The translations under genes were made by a program, and so were the position numbers. From Rhodoblastus sp963736175 (lineage in GTDB: Bacteria; Pseudomonadota; Alphaproteobacteria; Rhizobiales; Beijerinckiaceae), in NCBI GenBank assembly GCA_963736175.1, contig CAVTNU010000032.1:31015-95014 (forward strand): a DNA stretch of 64,000 nt, in the 5' to 3' direction. Of the stretch, positions 16,327 to 23,704 are shown in pieces (within the stretch, counting starts at the first letter, position 1; every line of letters starts with the position of its first letter). The notes beneath the pieces are model-generated. The model was not told the DNA's origin. It ran no database searches and was given only the letters and a program-made list of their open reading frames with translations.

Positions 16327-17724
16327 ATGACAGGCTACAAGCATATTCATGGCAATGAACGCCATGTCTTTCCCGATCTGCGCGCCTTATTGGCGGAAGC
16401 CTCGCCGCGTCGCTCCGGCGACGAGCTTGCAGGCCTCGCCGCGCCGACGCAAGTCCGCCGCGTCGCCGCGCGCTTTGCTCTGGCCGAACTGCCGCTGAAG
16501 ACATTTTTGAACGAATGCCTCGTTCCCTATGAGGCGGACGAAGTGACGCGGCTGATCGTCGACACACATGACGCGGCCGCGTTCGAGCCGCTGGCGTCCA
16601 TGACGGTCGGCGAATTCCGAGAATATCTTCTCGACGAAGCGACCGACGCGGCCGTACTGGCAAGAATATCGCCGGGACTGACGCCCGATATGGCAGCGGC
16701 CGTTTCGAAGTTGATGACCAACGGCGATCTCATCGCCGTCGCTGCGAAGGCGCGGGTCGTGACCGCCTTTCGCACCACGCTCGGCCTTGAGGGGCGGTTG
16801 GCCTCCCGCCTTCAGCCCAACCATCCGACCGACGACATAGCCGCCATCGTCGCCGCGACTTTGGACGGCCTCGCCTTCGGGATGGGCGACGCAGTGATCG
16901 GCGTCAACCCCGCCACCGACAATGTTGAGACGACGATCCGCATTCTCGAAACGATTGACGCCTTGCGCCAAAAACTCGACATGCCGGCGCAGTCCTGCGT
17001 GCTTTCGCATGTCACTACCTCCATCGCGGCAATTGAAAAAAGCGCGCCCGTCGATCTCGTCTTTCAGTCCATCGCCGGGACGCAAGCGGCCAACGCCGGT
17101 TTTGGCGTGTCGCTCTCGCTTCTGCGGGAAGCGCAGGAGGCGGCGCAGGGGCTGAAGCGCGGCTCGGTCGGATCGAATGTCATGTATTTCGAAACCGGAC
17201 AGGGCGCGGCTCTGTCGAGCGACGCCCATCACGGCGTGGACCAGCAAACGGTGGAAGCGCGAGCCTATGCTGTCGCCCGCGCCTTTTCGCCCTTGTTGGT
17301 CAATACGGTCGTTGGATTCATCGGACCGGAATATCTCTACGACGCCAAGGAAATTTTCCGCGCGGGGCTTGAAGACCATTTCTGCGGCAAGCTGCTCGGC
17401 CTGCCGATGGGCGTCGATGTTTGTTACACCAATCATGCCGAAGCCGATCAGGACGACATGGACGTGCTGGCTCTGCTGCTCGCCAACGCCGGCGTGAATT
17501 TCCTGATCGCCGTGCCGGGCGCCGACGACATCATGCTCAATTACCAGAGCCTGTCGCACCATGACGTGCTGCGGCTGCGTCATCTGCTCGGCCTGCGCCC
17601 GGCGCCGGAATTCGAGCGATGGCTGCAGAGCATAGGCCTCATGGACAATAGTGGACGGGTTCCCGATCTGCCGCCTTCCTCGCCTTCGCTGCAAAAGCTG
17701 ATCGCCGCGCGAGACGGGGGCTGA
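16327..17724 (+). CDS. eutB: Ethanolamine ammonia-lyase heavy chain
   Basis: A 465-residue protein, the normal length for EutB. With EutC it converts ethanolamine to acetaldehyde and ammonia using adenosylcobalamin. Family sequence runs throughout, for example LMTNGDLIAVAAKA, LASRLQPNHPTDD, GDAVIGVNPATDN, then the substrate region CVLSHVTTSIAAIE and GSNVMYFETGQG, and DVCYTNHAEADQDDMD near the end. The start (MTGYKHIHGNERHVFPD) fits the usual N-terminus. EutC begins one base after the stop. No shell-protein or other eut gene is present here, so this looks like the simple EutBC nitrogen-source type. cobS, in the same window, belongs to the cobalamin pathway this enzyme needs. Confidence 0.97.
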   Translation: MTGYKHIHGNERHVFPDLRALLAEASPRRSGDELAGLAAPTQVRRVAARFALAELPLKTFLNECLVPYEADEVTRLIVDTHDAAAFEPLASMTVGEFREYLLDEATDAAVLARISPGLTPDMAAAVSKLMTNGDLIAVAAKARVVTAFRTTLGLEGRLASRLQPNHPTDDIAAIVAATLDGLAFGMGDAVIGVNPATDNVETTIRILETIDALRQKLDMPAQSCVLSHVTTSIAAIEKSAPVDLVFQSIAGTQAANAGFGVSLSLLREAQEAAQGLKRGSVGSNVMYFETGQGAALSSDAHHGVDQQTVEARAYAVARAFSPLLVNTVVGFIGPEYLYDAKEIFRAGLEDHFCGKLLGLPMGVDVCYTNHAEADQDDMDVLALLLANAGVNFLIAVPGADDIMLNYQSLSHHDVLRLRHLLGLRPAPEFERWLQSIGLMDNSGRVPDLPPSSPSLQKLIAARDGG

Positions 17725-17725
17725 G

Positions 17726-18490
17726 ATGGACGTCGAAAATTCGCCATGGACCCGTCTGCGGCAATTTACGCGAGCGCGAATTGGTCTTGGCCGCGCAGGC
17801 GACAGTCTGCCGACACGCGCCTTGCTCGAATTTCAGATGGCGCACGCGCTGGCGCGCGACGCAGTGCATGGCGCGGTGGATTGGCCAAGGCTCGCAAAGG
17901 GCCTCGCGCCGCTTGAGACGCTCGAAGTTTCGAGCGCCGCGCCCGAACGCGCGGTGTATCTCCGGCGACCTGATCTCGGACGCATGCTTGCTCCAAACGA
18001 AACCGATAAATTGCCTGCTGGGCCATTCGATATTGTCTTAATCGTCGGCGACGGATTGTCCGCCGCGGCGTGCGACGCCCACGCCGCCGCCGTCGTGAAG
18101 GCCCTGACGCCGCGTTTGCAGGGGTTGACGCTTGGTCCCATCGTTCTGGCGCGCGGCGCGCGTGTGGCGCTGTCCGATCAAATCGGCTCGGCCATGCAGA
18201 CGCGGCTGGCGGTCATGCTGATCGGCGAGCGTCCGGGCCTGAGTTCGGCTGATTTGCTTGGCGCCTATCTGACATTTTCGCCGGCGTCAGGGCGGCGCGA
18301 TAGCGAGCGCAACTGCCTGTCCAATATCCACGCCCACGGTCTTACCCCCACGGAGGCGGCGAGCAAGATCGCTTGGCTCGCCCGCGAAGCTCTACGACTC
18401 GGCCTGACCGGCGTCGATCTCAAGGAGGCGACGCCAGGACAGGACTTGAAGTGGGAACAATCGCCGGGTCTTGGGATCGACCGACGCTGA
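17726..18490 (+). CDS. eutC: Ethanolamine ammonia-lyase light chain
   Basis: A 254-residue EutC. It contains FTRARIGLGRAGDSLPT at the N-terminus, the B12-side region FDIVLIVGDGLSAAACDAHA, then VMLIGERPGLSSADLLGAYL and the C-terminal DSERNCLSNIHAHGLTPTEA motif. It binds the cobalamin cofactor together with EutB. The start is one base after the eutB stop, so the two are surely co-transcribed and probably translationally coupled. No terminator is evident after it. Confidence 0.96.
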   Translation: MDVENSPWTRLRQFTRARIGLGRAGDSLPTRALLEFQMAHALARDAVHGAVDWPRLAKGLAPLETLEVSSAAPERAVYLRRPDLGRMLAPNETDKLPAGPFDIVLIVGDGLSAAACDAHAAAVVKALTPRLQGLTLGPIVLARGARVALSDQIGSAMQTRLAVMLIGERPGLSSADLLGAYLTFSPASGRRDSERNCLSNIHAHGLTPTEAASKIAWLAREALRLGLTGVDLKEATPGQDLKWEQSPGLGIDRR

Positions 18491-18641
18491 CGGCGTGAGG
18501 GCCGTTGGCGTGGGGCTTCTCGCGACATGTGACGCGCGGCGATGATAGTCCAAACGGGAACGACTGCCTTGGTGTTGATTTGCAATTGTTTAGTGGCTTA
18601 TCCTGTTGATTCCGGTTCATCGAGATGTAGGCGCGGTGGCG

Positions 18642-18920
18642 TCAGGATGTCGGCGTCAACCAATTTTCAATAACGATGCCAGGGTATTTGGCGAAATCGC
18701 GAAGATTGTTAGTGATGACGGTTACGCCGAGCGAGTCGGCGTCAGCGGCGATCAGCTTGTCGAGATGGTCCGCGCGGATGTCGCGGGCGGCGAGGCGAAT
18801 AGGTCCGCAGGCCAGTCCCGCGGCAGCGTCGAATGGCGCGACCGGAATGTCCTCAATAAGGTTTCGAGATTGGCGCGCTCACGCTCGGGATTTTCGGACG
18901 CCGCGACGGACGATATTGCT
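18642..18920 (-). pseudogene. Remnant of a VapC-type PIN-domain toxin
   Basis: The C-terminal PIN part is readable: IEDIPVAPFDAAAGLACGPI, then RADHLDKLIAADADSLGVTV, TNNLRDFAKYPGIVIENW. These carry the acidic residues typical of PIN ribonucleases. The preceding segment (ASENPERERANLETL) lies in another frame, so one base is missing where ETL should join IED. Further upstream there are stop codons and no N-terminal first acidic motif. No VapB antitoxin partner is visible. This is a degraded toxin-antitoxin locus. Confidence 0.78.
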
Positions 18921-19021
18921 CACGAGACTCATATCCGGGTCACACCGCTGGGTCACAGTTGGCGGCGTGAACGTGCTATTTTTCCAGCAATCATAGGATA
19001 ATCTAAGGCGAAAAGCAGGGA

Positions 19022-19111
19022 TGGCGGAGAGGGAGGGATTCGAACCCCCGATACAGTTGCCCGTATGCCGCATTTCGAGTGCGGTGCTTTCAACCACTCA
19101 GCCACCTCTCC
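19022..19111 (-). tRNA. tRNA-Ser (anticodon CGA)
   Basis: On the minus strand it starts GGAGAGGTGGCTGAGTGG and ends CCTCTCCGCCA with an encoded CCA. The anticodon loop reads CTCGAAA, giving CGA for UCG codons. A long variable arm is present, as expected for tRNA-Ser. The acceptor stem pairs over 7 bases, and GGTTCGAATCC forms the T arm. Length 90. Confidence 0.96.
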
Positions 19112-19387
19112 AAAGGTCGCGACGACGGGCTTGGCCCCATTCCGTGTGGCGAGGCGGCGGGATAACATGAGCGCGCGGCCGGAAGCAAGGGCGCGTCGGC
19201 AAGTTTTCGGCGGTTTTCCGGCCAGCCGCGGATTTCTGGAGCGTCGGTCGGATATTTCGCCGCGGAGTCGACCGGAATCATGTTATCTGGGCTCGTTACC
19301 CCGCCAGTCGCGCACGCGTTCGTCAAGCGGGGGAGGGATCGGCGGCGCGTTTTGCCTCCAAAAGCTTGCTAAAGCTTGATCGAGCGA

Positions 19388-19417
19388 TTGACAGCGCTGG
19401 CGCGTTTGGGGTAAGGA
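19388..19417 (+). promoter_or_regulatory. Candidate rplU-rpmA promoter
   Basis: TTGACA at 19388-19393, an 18-base spacer, then TAAGGA at 19412-19417. The -35 is a consensus match and the -10 is poor. No better candidate is seen upstream of rplU. Confidence 0.4.
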
Positions 19418-19431
19418 AAACGCGGTTTTTG

Positions 19432-19456
19432 TCGCGGCTTGTCGCCGCGATTTTTT
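19432..19456 (+). terminator. Terminator-like hairpin in the rplU leader
   Basis: TCGCGGC-TTGTC-GCCGCGA is a perfect 7-base stem with a 5-base loop, followed by six T. It lies downstream of the candidate promoter and 163 bases before rplU, with no plus-strand gene upstream. It may attenuate ribosomal-protein transcription. Confidence 0.55.
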
Positions 19457-19619
19457 GTTTGCGCCTTGGCGCCGGGCGGCTAGCCGCACCGATCGAGGCG
19501 ACAATCAGGCCGGACTTCCGGTCAAACCATTCGCTGGTTCAGCAAAATTTGCTGTTTCAACTGCCAAGAAGCCGGTCGCGGGGCAATCCGTAGAGCCGGA
19601 TCGAACACGAGGAAGAACG

Positions 19620-19931
19620 ATGTTCGCAGTCATCAAAACCGGCGGCAAGCAGTATCGCGTCGCCGCCGAAGAAAAGATTACCGTCATGTCGCTGGCTGGA
19701 AACCCCGGCGACACCGTTACATTTTCCGACGTTCTGCTGGTCGAGAAGGACGGCGCCGCCCAATTTGGCGCGCCCTTTCTGAGCGGCGCCTCCGTCAAGG
19801 GCGAAATCGTCGAGCAGGCGCGCAGCGCCAAGTCGATTTCCTTCAAGAAGCGCCGCCGCAAGAACTCCAAGCGCAAGCGCGGCCATCGTCAGGATCTGAC
19901 GATCGTGCGCATCGTCGAAGTGGTCGCCTGA
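19620..19931 (+). CDS. rplU: 50S ribosomal protein L21
   Basis: A 103-residue L21. It begins MFAVIKTGGKQYRVA, the standard N-terminus, and ends with the basic tail FKKRRRKNSKRKRGHRQDL followed by IVRIVEVVA. The ATG at 19620 is preceded by GAGGAAGAACG. An earlier in-frame start is excluded because it adds non-homologous sequence. L21 binds 23S rRNA in the large subunit. It is followed 87 bases later by rpmA, the usual bacterial pair. A terminator-like hairpin and candidate promoter lie in its leader. Confidence 0.98.
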   Translation: MFAVIKTGGKQYRVAAEEKITVMSLAGNPGDTVTFSDVLLVEKDGAAQFGAPFLSGASVKGEIVEQARSAKSISFKKRRRKNSKRKRGHRQDLTIVRIVEVVA

Positions 19932-20018
19932 TCCCAAGGCTCTGGAAAGCCGGCGGGATTGAAGCGACTTAGAGATTTTACAGCGCGTTAGACGCGCAAA
20001 AGGTTACGGAGCGGACAG

Positions 20019-20291
20019 ATGGCTCACAAGAAAGCAGGCGGTTCCTCGCGCAATGGTCGCGATTCGGAAGGCCGGCGCCTTGGCGTCAAGAAATTCGGCG
20101 GCGAGAAAGTGCGCGGCGGCAACATCATCGTACGCCAACGCGGCACGAAGTGGCACGCCGGCGCCAATGTCGGCATGGGCAAGGACCACACCCTCTTCGC
20201 CCTCCTCGACGGCGCCGTCGAGTTTAAAAAGAAGGGCGACGGCCGAGCTTACATTTCGGTCGTCCCGGTTCAAGCCGAAGCAGCAGAATAA
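20019..20291 (+). CDS. rpmA: 50S ribosomal protein L27
   Basis: A 90-residue L27. It starts MAHKKAGGSSRNGRDSEGRR, the conserved N-terminus whose tail reaches the peptidyl transferase centre, then FGGEKVRGGNIIVRQRGTKW. There is no N-terminal cleavage extension of the Firmicutes type. An ATG at 20053 in another frame is a shadow. It is the second gene of the rplU-rpmA transcript and is followed by a strong terminator-like hairpin before the next gene. Confidence 0.98.
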   Translation: MAHKKAGGSSRNGRDSEGRRLGVKKFGGEKVRGGNIIVRQRGTKWHAGANVGMGKDHTLFALLDGAVEFKKKGDGRAYISVVPVQAEAAE

Positions 20292-20410
20292 CGGCGACAG
20301 GTCTTAAAGCTTAAGATCTCCGCCGGTCCCAAACCCCGGTGGAGAGCTCCGCGTAAAGCGGAGCGGCGCGCAAAGACCAAACCGCGACAATCCACACGCC
20401 GCAGGGCGAG

Positions 20411-20445
20411 AAAAGGGGAAACGGGGCGCCGTTTCCCCTTTTTCT
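20411..20445 (+). terminator. Strong rho-independent terminator after rpmA
   Basis: The left arm AAAAGGGGAAACGG (20411-20424), loop GGCG, and right arm CCGTTTCCCCTTTT (20429-20442) give a perfect 14-base stem running into a T-rich tail. It ends 12-13 bases before the ATG of the acetyltransferase gene, so it can also limit read-through into GNAT-obgE-proB. Confidence 0.85.
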
Positions 20446-20457
20446 TTGGATTGCGTC

Positions 20458-21045
20458 ATGTTTAGCGAATTGACCCGTGACGATGTTTTCCTGCTGGAGA
20501 CAAAGCGCCTATGGCTGCGCTGGCCGCGCCGCGCCGACGCGTCGGCGCTCGCCAGCCTTGCCGGCGACTGGGATGTGGCGCGCATGACCGCGGCCATTCC
20601 CCATCCATACGAATTGCCGTCCGCCGTCGAGTTCATCGACGGCGCGCGCCGCGCCAATGCGGCCGGACAGGCTCTGACCCTGGCGATCGGCAACAAGGCC
20701 GACGGCGCGGCGGCGATCGGTGTGATCGGCGTCGAAGCGGACGCGCGCGGCGCCAGGCTGGGCTTCTGGCTCGGCAAGCCCTATTGGCGGCGTGGACTGG
20801 GCGCGGAGGCGGCGTTGGCGATCGTCGACGCATTCTTCTGGCTGACGAACGAAAACGTTCTGGCCGCCAGCGCGCGGACCGATAACGACGCCTCCCGCGC
20901 GCTATTGGCGCGGACCGGTTTTGTCGATCAGGGCGCCGAGGCCGATCCGCCCGGCCGTTGCGCCGACGTCGCCTGCCGCCGCCTGGAGTTGACGCGTCAG
21001 GCTTGGACTGCGGCCTTGCCGCGCTTCGTCTCGCGCGCCGCCTGA
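20458..21045 (+). CDS. GNAT-family N-acetyltransferase (RimJ/RimL-like)
   Basis: A 195-residue protein from the ATG at 20458. The opening FLLETKRLWLRWPRRADASA is typical of RimJ/RimL-like acetyltransferases. The acetyl-CoA binding loop follows LGFWLGKPYWRRGLGAEAAL, with the Gln/Arg-x-x-Gly-x-Gly/Ala signature seen as RRGLGAEA. The substrate is unknown; relatives acetylate protein N-termini or small amines. The position between rpmA and obgE is common in alphaproteobacteria. It starts only 12-13 bases past the terminator arm, so an upstream TTG at 20446 is less likely. Confidence 0.85.
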   Translation: MFSELTRDDVFLLETKRLWLRWPRRADASALASLAGDWDVARMTAAIPHPYELPSAVEFIDGARRANAAGQALTLAIGNKADGAAAIGVIGVEADARGARLGFWLGKPYWRRGLGAEAALAIVDAFFWLTNENVLAASARTDNDASRALLARTGFVDQGAEADPPGRCADVACRRLELTRQAWTAALPRFVSRAA

Positions 21046-21141
21046 GCCCGTCGGCGCGCGCCTTGCCGCTCTTGCCGATCCTTGCCGGTTGTCGCCCGGC
21101 GGGATTGGCGTTACATCCCGCATCTGACCGGATTCAAAATC

Positions 21142-22212
21142 ATGAAATTTCTTGATACCGCGAAAATCTATGTCCGCTCGGGCGACGGCGGCGGCGGCTG
21201 CGTTTCGTTCCGACGCGAGAAATTCATCGAGTTCGGCGGTCCTGACGGCGGCGACGGCGGGCGCGGCGGCGATGTGGTGGCCGAATGTGTCGACGGGCTG
21301 AACACGCTGATCGACTATCGCTTCCAGCAACATTTCAAGGCCAAGACCGGCGGTCACGGCATGGGCAAGAACCGGGCGGGCGGGCGCGGCGCCGACGCGG
21401 TGCTTAAGGTTCCGGCCGGTACCCAGATTTTCGAGGAGGACGGCGAAACGCTCATCGCCGATCTGACCGAGGTCGGCCAGCGCGCGGTGATCTGCAGCGG
21501 CGGCAACGGCGGCTTCGGCAATCTGCATTTCACCACCTCCACCAACCGGGCGCCGCGCCGGGCCAATTCCGGCATCCCTGGCCAGGAGCGCACCATCATC
21601 CTGCGGCTCAAGCTGATCGCCGACGTCGGCCTGATCGGCCTGCCCAACGCCGGCAAGTCGACTTTTCTCGCCGCCGTTTCGGCCGCCCGGCCGAAAATCG
21701 CCGATTATCCCTTCACCACATTGCATCCGGGCCTCGGCGTCGTCGGCGTTGACGGCCGCGAACTGGTGCTGGCCGATATTCCCGGCCTGATCGAGGGCGC
21801 GCATGAGGGACATGGCCTCGGCGACCGCTTCCTCGGCCATGTCGAGCGATGCGGCGCTTTGCTGCATCTGGTCGACGTGACGGGCGAGCACGCCGGCAAA
21901 GCTTACAAGACCGTGCGCGCGGAATTGTCGGCTTATGACCACGGGCTGGCCGGAAAGCCGGAAGTCGTCTGCCTGTCGAAAGTCGATGCGGTCGACGAGC
22001 CGGCTCTGAAGCAGCAGATCGAGCGGCTGAAGCGCGCCATCAAAACGGCGGGCCCGGCGCCAGAGGCGGGACAAAAACCGGCGTCGCCGCTAAAGATCTC
22101 GGCGGTGGCGGGAACCGGCGTAAGCGAGGCGTTGCGGGCCGTGATGACGATTGTCGAGTCGGCGCGCGCGGCGGCGGCGCAAGCCGAACCAAAGCCGCGA
22201 TGGACGCCGTGA
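21142..22212 (+). CDS. obgE: GTPase ObgE/CgtA
   Basis: A 356-residue Obg GTPase. It has the N-terminal glycine-rich Obg fold (MKFLDTAKIYVRSGDGGGGC, then FGGPDGGDGGRGGDVV). The G domain has P-loop GLPNAGKSTFLAAVS, G3 LADIPGLIEGAHEGHGLG and the base-recognition motif LSKVDAVDE. The start at 21142 matches the standard N-terminus; an earlier in-frame start adds unrelated sequence. Obg acts in ribosome assembly and stress control. It belongs to the ordered cluster rplU-rpmA-GNAT-obgE-proB. Confidence 0.97.
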   Translation: MKFLDTAKIYVRSGDGGGGCVSFRREKFIEFGGPDGGDGGRGGDVVAECVDGLNTLIDYRFQQHFKAKTGGHGMGKNRAGGRGADAVLKVPAGTQIFEEDGETLIADLTEVGQRAVICSGGNGGFGNLHFTTSTNRAPRRANSGIPGQERTIILRLKLIADVGLIGLPNAGKSTFLAAVSAARPKIADYPFTTLHPGLGVVGVDGRELVLADIPGLIEGAHEGHGLGDRFLGHVERCGALLHLVDVTGEHAGKAYKTVRAELSAYDHGLAGKPEVVCLSKVDAVDEPALKQQIERLKRAIKTAGPAPEAGQKPASPLKISAVAGTGVSEALRAVMTIVESARAAAAQAEPKPRWTP

Positions 22213-22248
22213 AGTTTCGATGACGCGCCAACCAGGACGACACGCCGC

Positions 22249-23390
22249 ATGAGCCAGCCTTCCTTGCCCAAGCTCGACCAATTTCGCCGCATCGTCGTCA
22301 AGGTCGGCTCATCCTTGCTGGTCGATCGCCAGAAGGGCGAGGTCAAACGCGATTGGCTCAATTCGCTGGCCGACGATCTGGCCGCCCTGCATCGGCGCGG
22401 CGCCGACGTGCTCGTCGTCTCTTCGGGTTCGGTGGCGTTGGGCCGCGCCGTGCTGAAATTGCCGCCGGGCGCCTTGAAGCTGGAAGACAGCCAGGCCGCC
22501 GCCGCAGTCGGTCAGATCGCGCTTGCGCGCACCTGGGCCGAAACGTTGGGCGCGCGCGGCATCGTGGCCGGGCAGATTCTTGTCACATTCGGCGATACGG
22601 AAGAGCGCCGCCGCTATCTCAACGCGCGCGAAACGCTCGGACGCCTGCTCGATATGCGCGCGGCGCCGATCATCAACGAAAACGACACGGTCGCCACCAC
22701 GGAAATCCGCTATGGCGACAATGATCGGCTCGCCGCTCGCGTCGCCACGATGGCCTCGGCCGATCTGCTCATCCTTCTGTCGGACGTCGAGGGGCTTTAT
22801 GACGCCCCGCCGGCCGGCAATCCCGACGCCAGACTGATTCCGTTGGTGACGCGCGTCACCGCCGAGATCGAGGCGATGGCGGGGGGCGCGGCCTCCGAAC
22901 TGTCGCGCGGCGGCATGCGCACCAAGATCGAGGCGGCCAAGATCGCCGTCACCGGCGGCGCCCATATGGCCATCGCCGATGGACGTCTGGCCCATCCGGT
23001 GGCGCGTATCGGCGAGGGGCGCCGTGCACGTGGTTCCTGTCGGCGTCCTCGCCGATCAAGGCGCGCAAGAAATGGATCGCCGGTTCGCTTGAGCCGAAGG
23101 GCGCGCTGCATGTCGATGAAGGCGCCGCGCGCGCGCTCGTCGGCGGCGCCAGTTTGTTGCCGGCCGGCGTGCGCCGCGCCGACGGCGCGTTCGCGCGCGG
23201 CGATTGCGTCATTATCCGCGACGCCGAAGGCGGCGAGATCGGCCGCGGCCTCGTCGGCTACGACGCTGCTCACGCGGCGAAAATCCTCGGCTTGAATTCA
23301 CGGCAGATCGAGACGGTTCTGGGCTTTCCCGGGCGCGCGGAAATGATCCATCGCGACGACATGGCGCTTGCGGGAGAAACGGGCGATTGA
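22249..23390 (+). pseudogene. proB: Glutamate 5-kinase ProB, frameshifted
   Basis: The kinase domain is intact: FRRIVVKVGSSLLVDR, VLVVSSGSVALGR, PIINENDTVATTEIRYGDND and LLSDVEGLYDAPP, with the RGGMRTKIEAAK loop. Near 23017-23021 one base is missing, and translation runs into an Arg-rich wrong frame to 23295. The true continuation (CTWFLSASSPIKARKKWIAG, then the PUA domain AARALVGGASLLPAGV) lies in another frame and ends at 23390. With one base restored, the protein is about 380 residues, the normal length. ProB makes glutamyl-5-phosphate for proline synthesis. This is either a lesion or a sequencing error. An alternate proline route is not visible here. Confidence 0.9.
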
Positions 23391-23704
23391 GTTGACGTAC
23401 GTCAGCGTTTGGCGCCGTAACGTCAACCATGTCATTGAGTTAGAGCGAATATTTCGTTCGGGCGGGGCGGATTGAAAAGGTTCCGTTAACGCCCCGGGCG
23501 CATTCTCATAACGTCGATGAGAGCGCCTGGAATTTATTTTCGCATGGTCATTCCCGCACATGACGCTGATACGCCAATCGCCCGCCGCGTCAGGCCGCAA
23601 GGCCGCTTTCGCGATCGCGCGGCAAGCGGTTGGCTGACGCTGGACGCACGCGGCGTCGGCAGGATCCAAACACCCCCCCGAATGTCAGGTTCGCAGGAGG
23701 CGGT

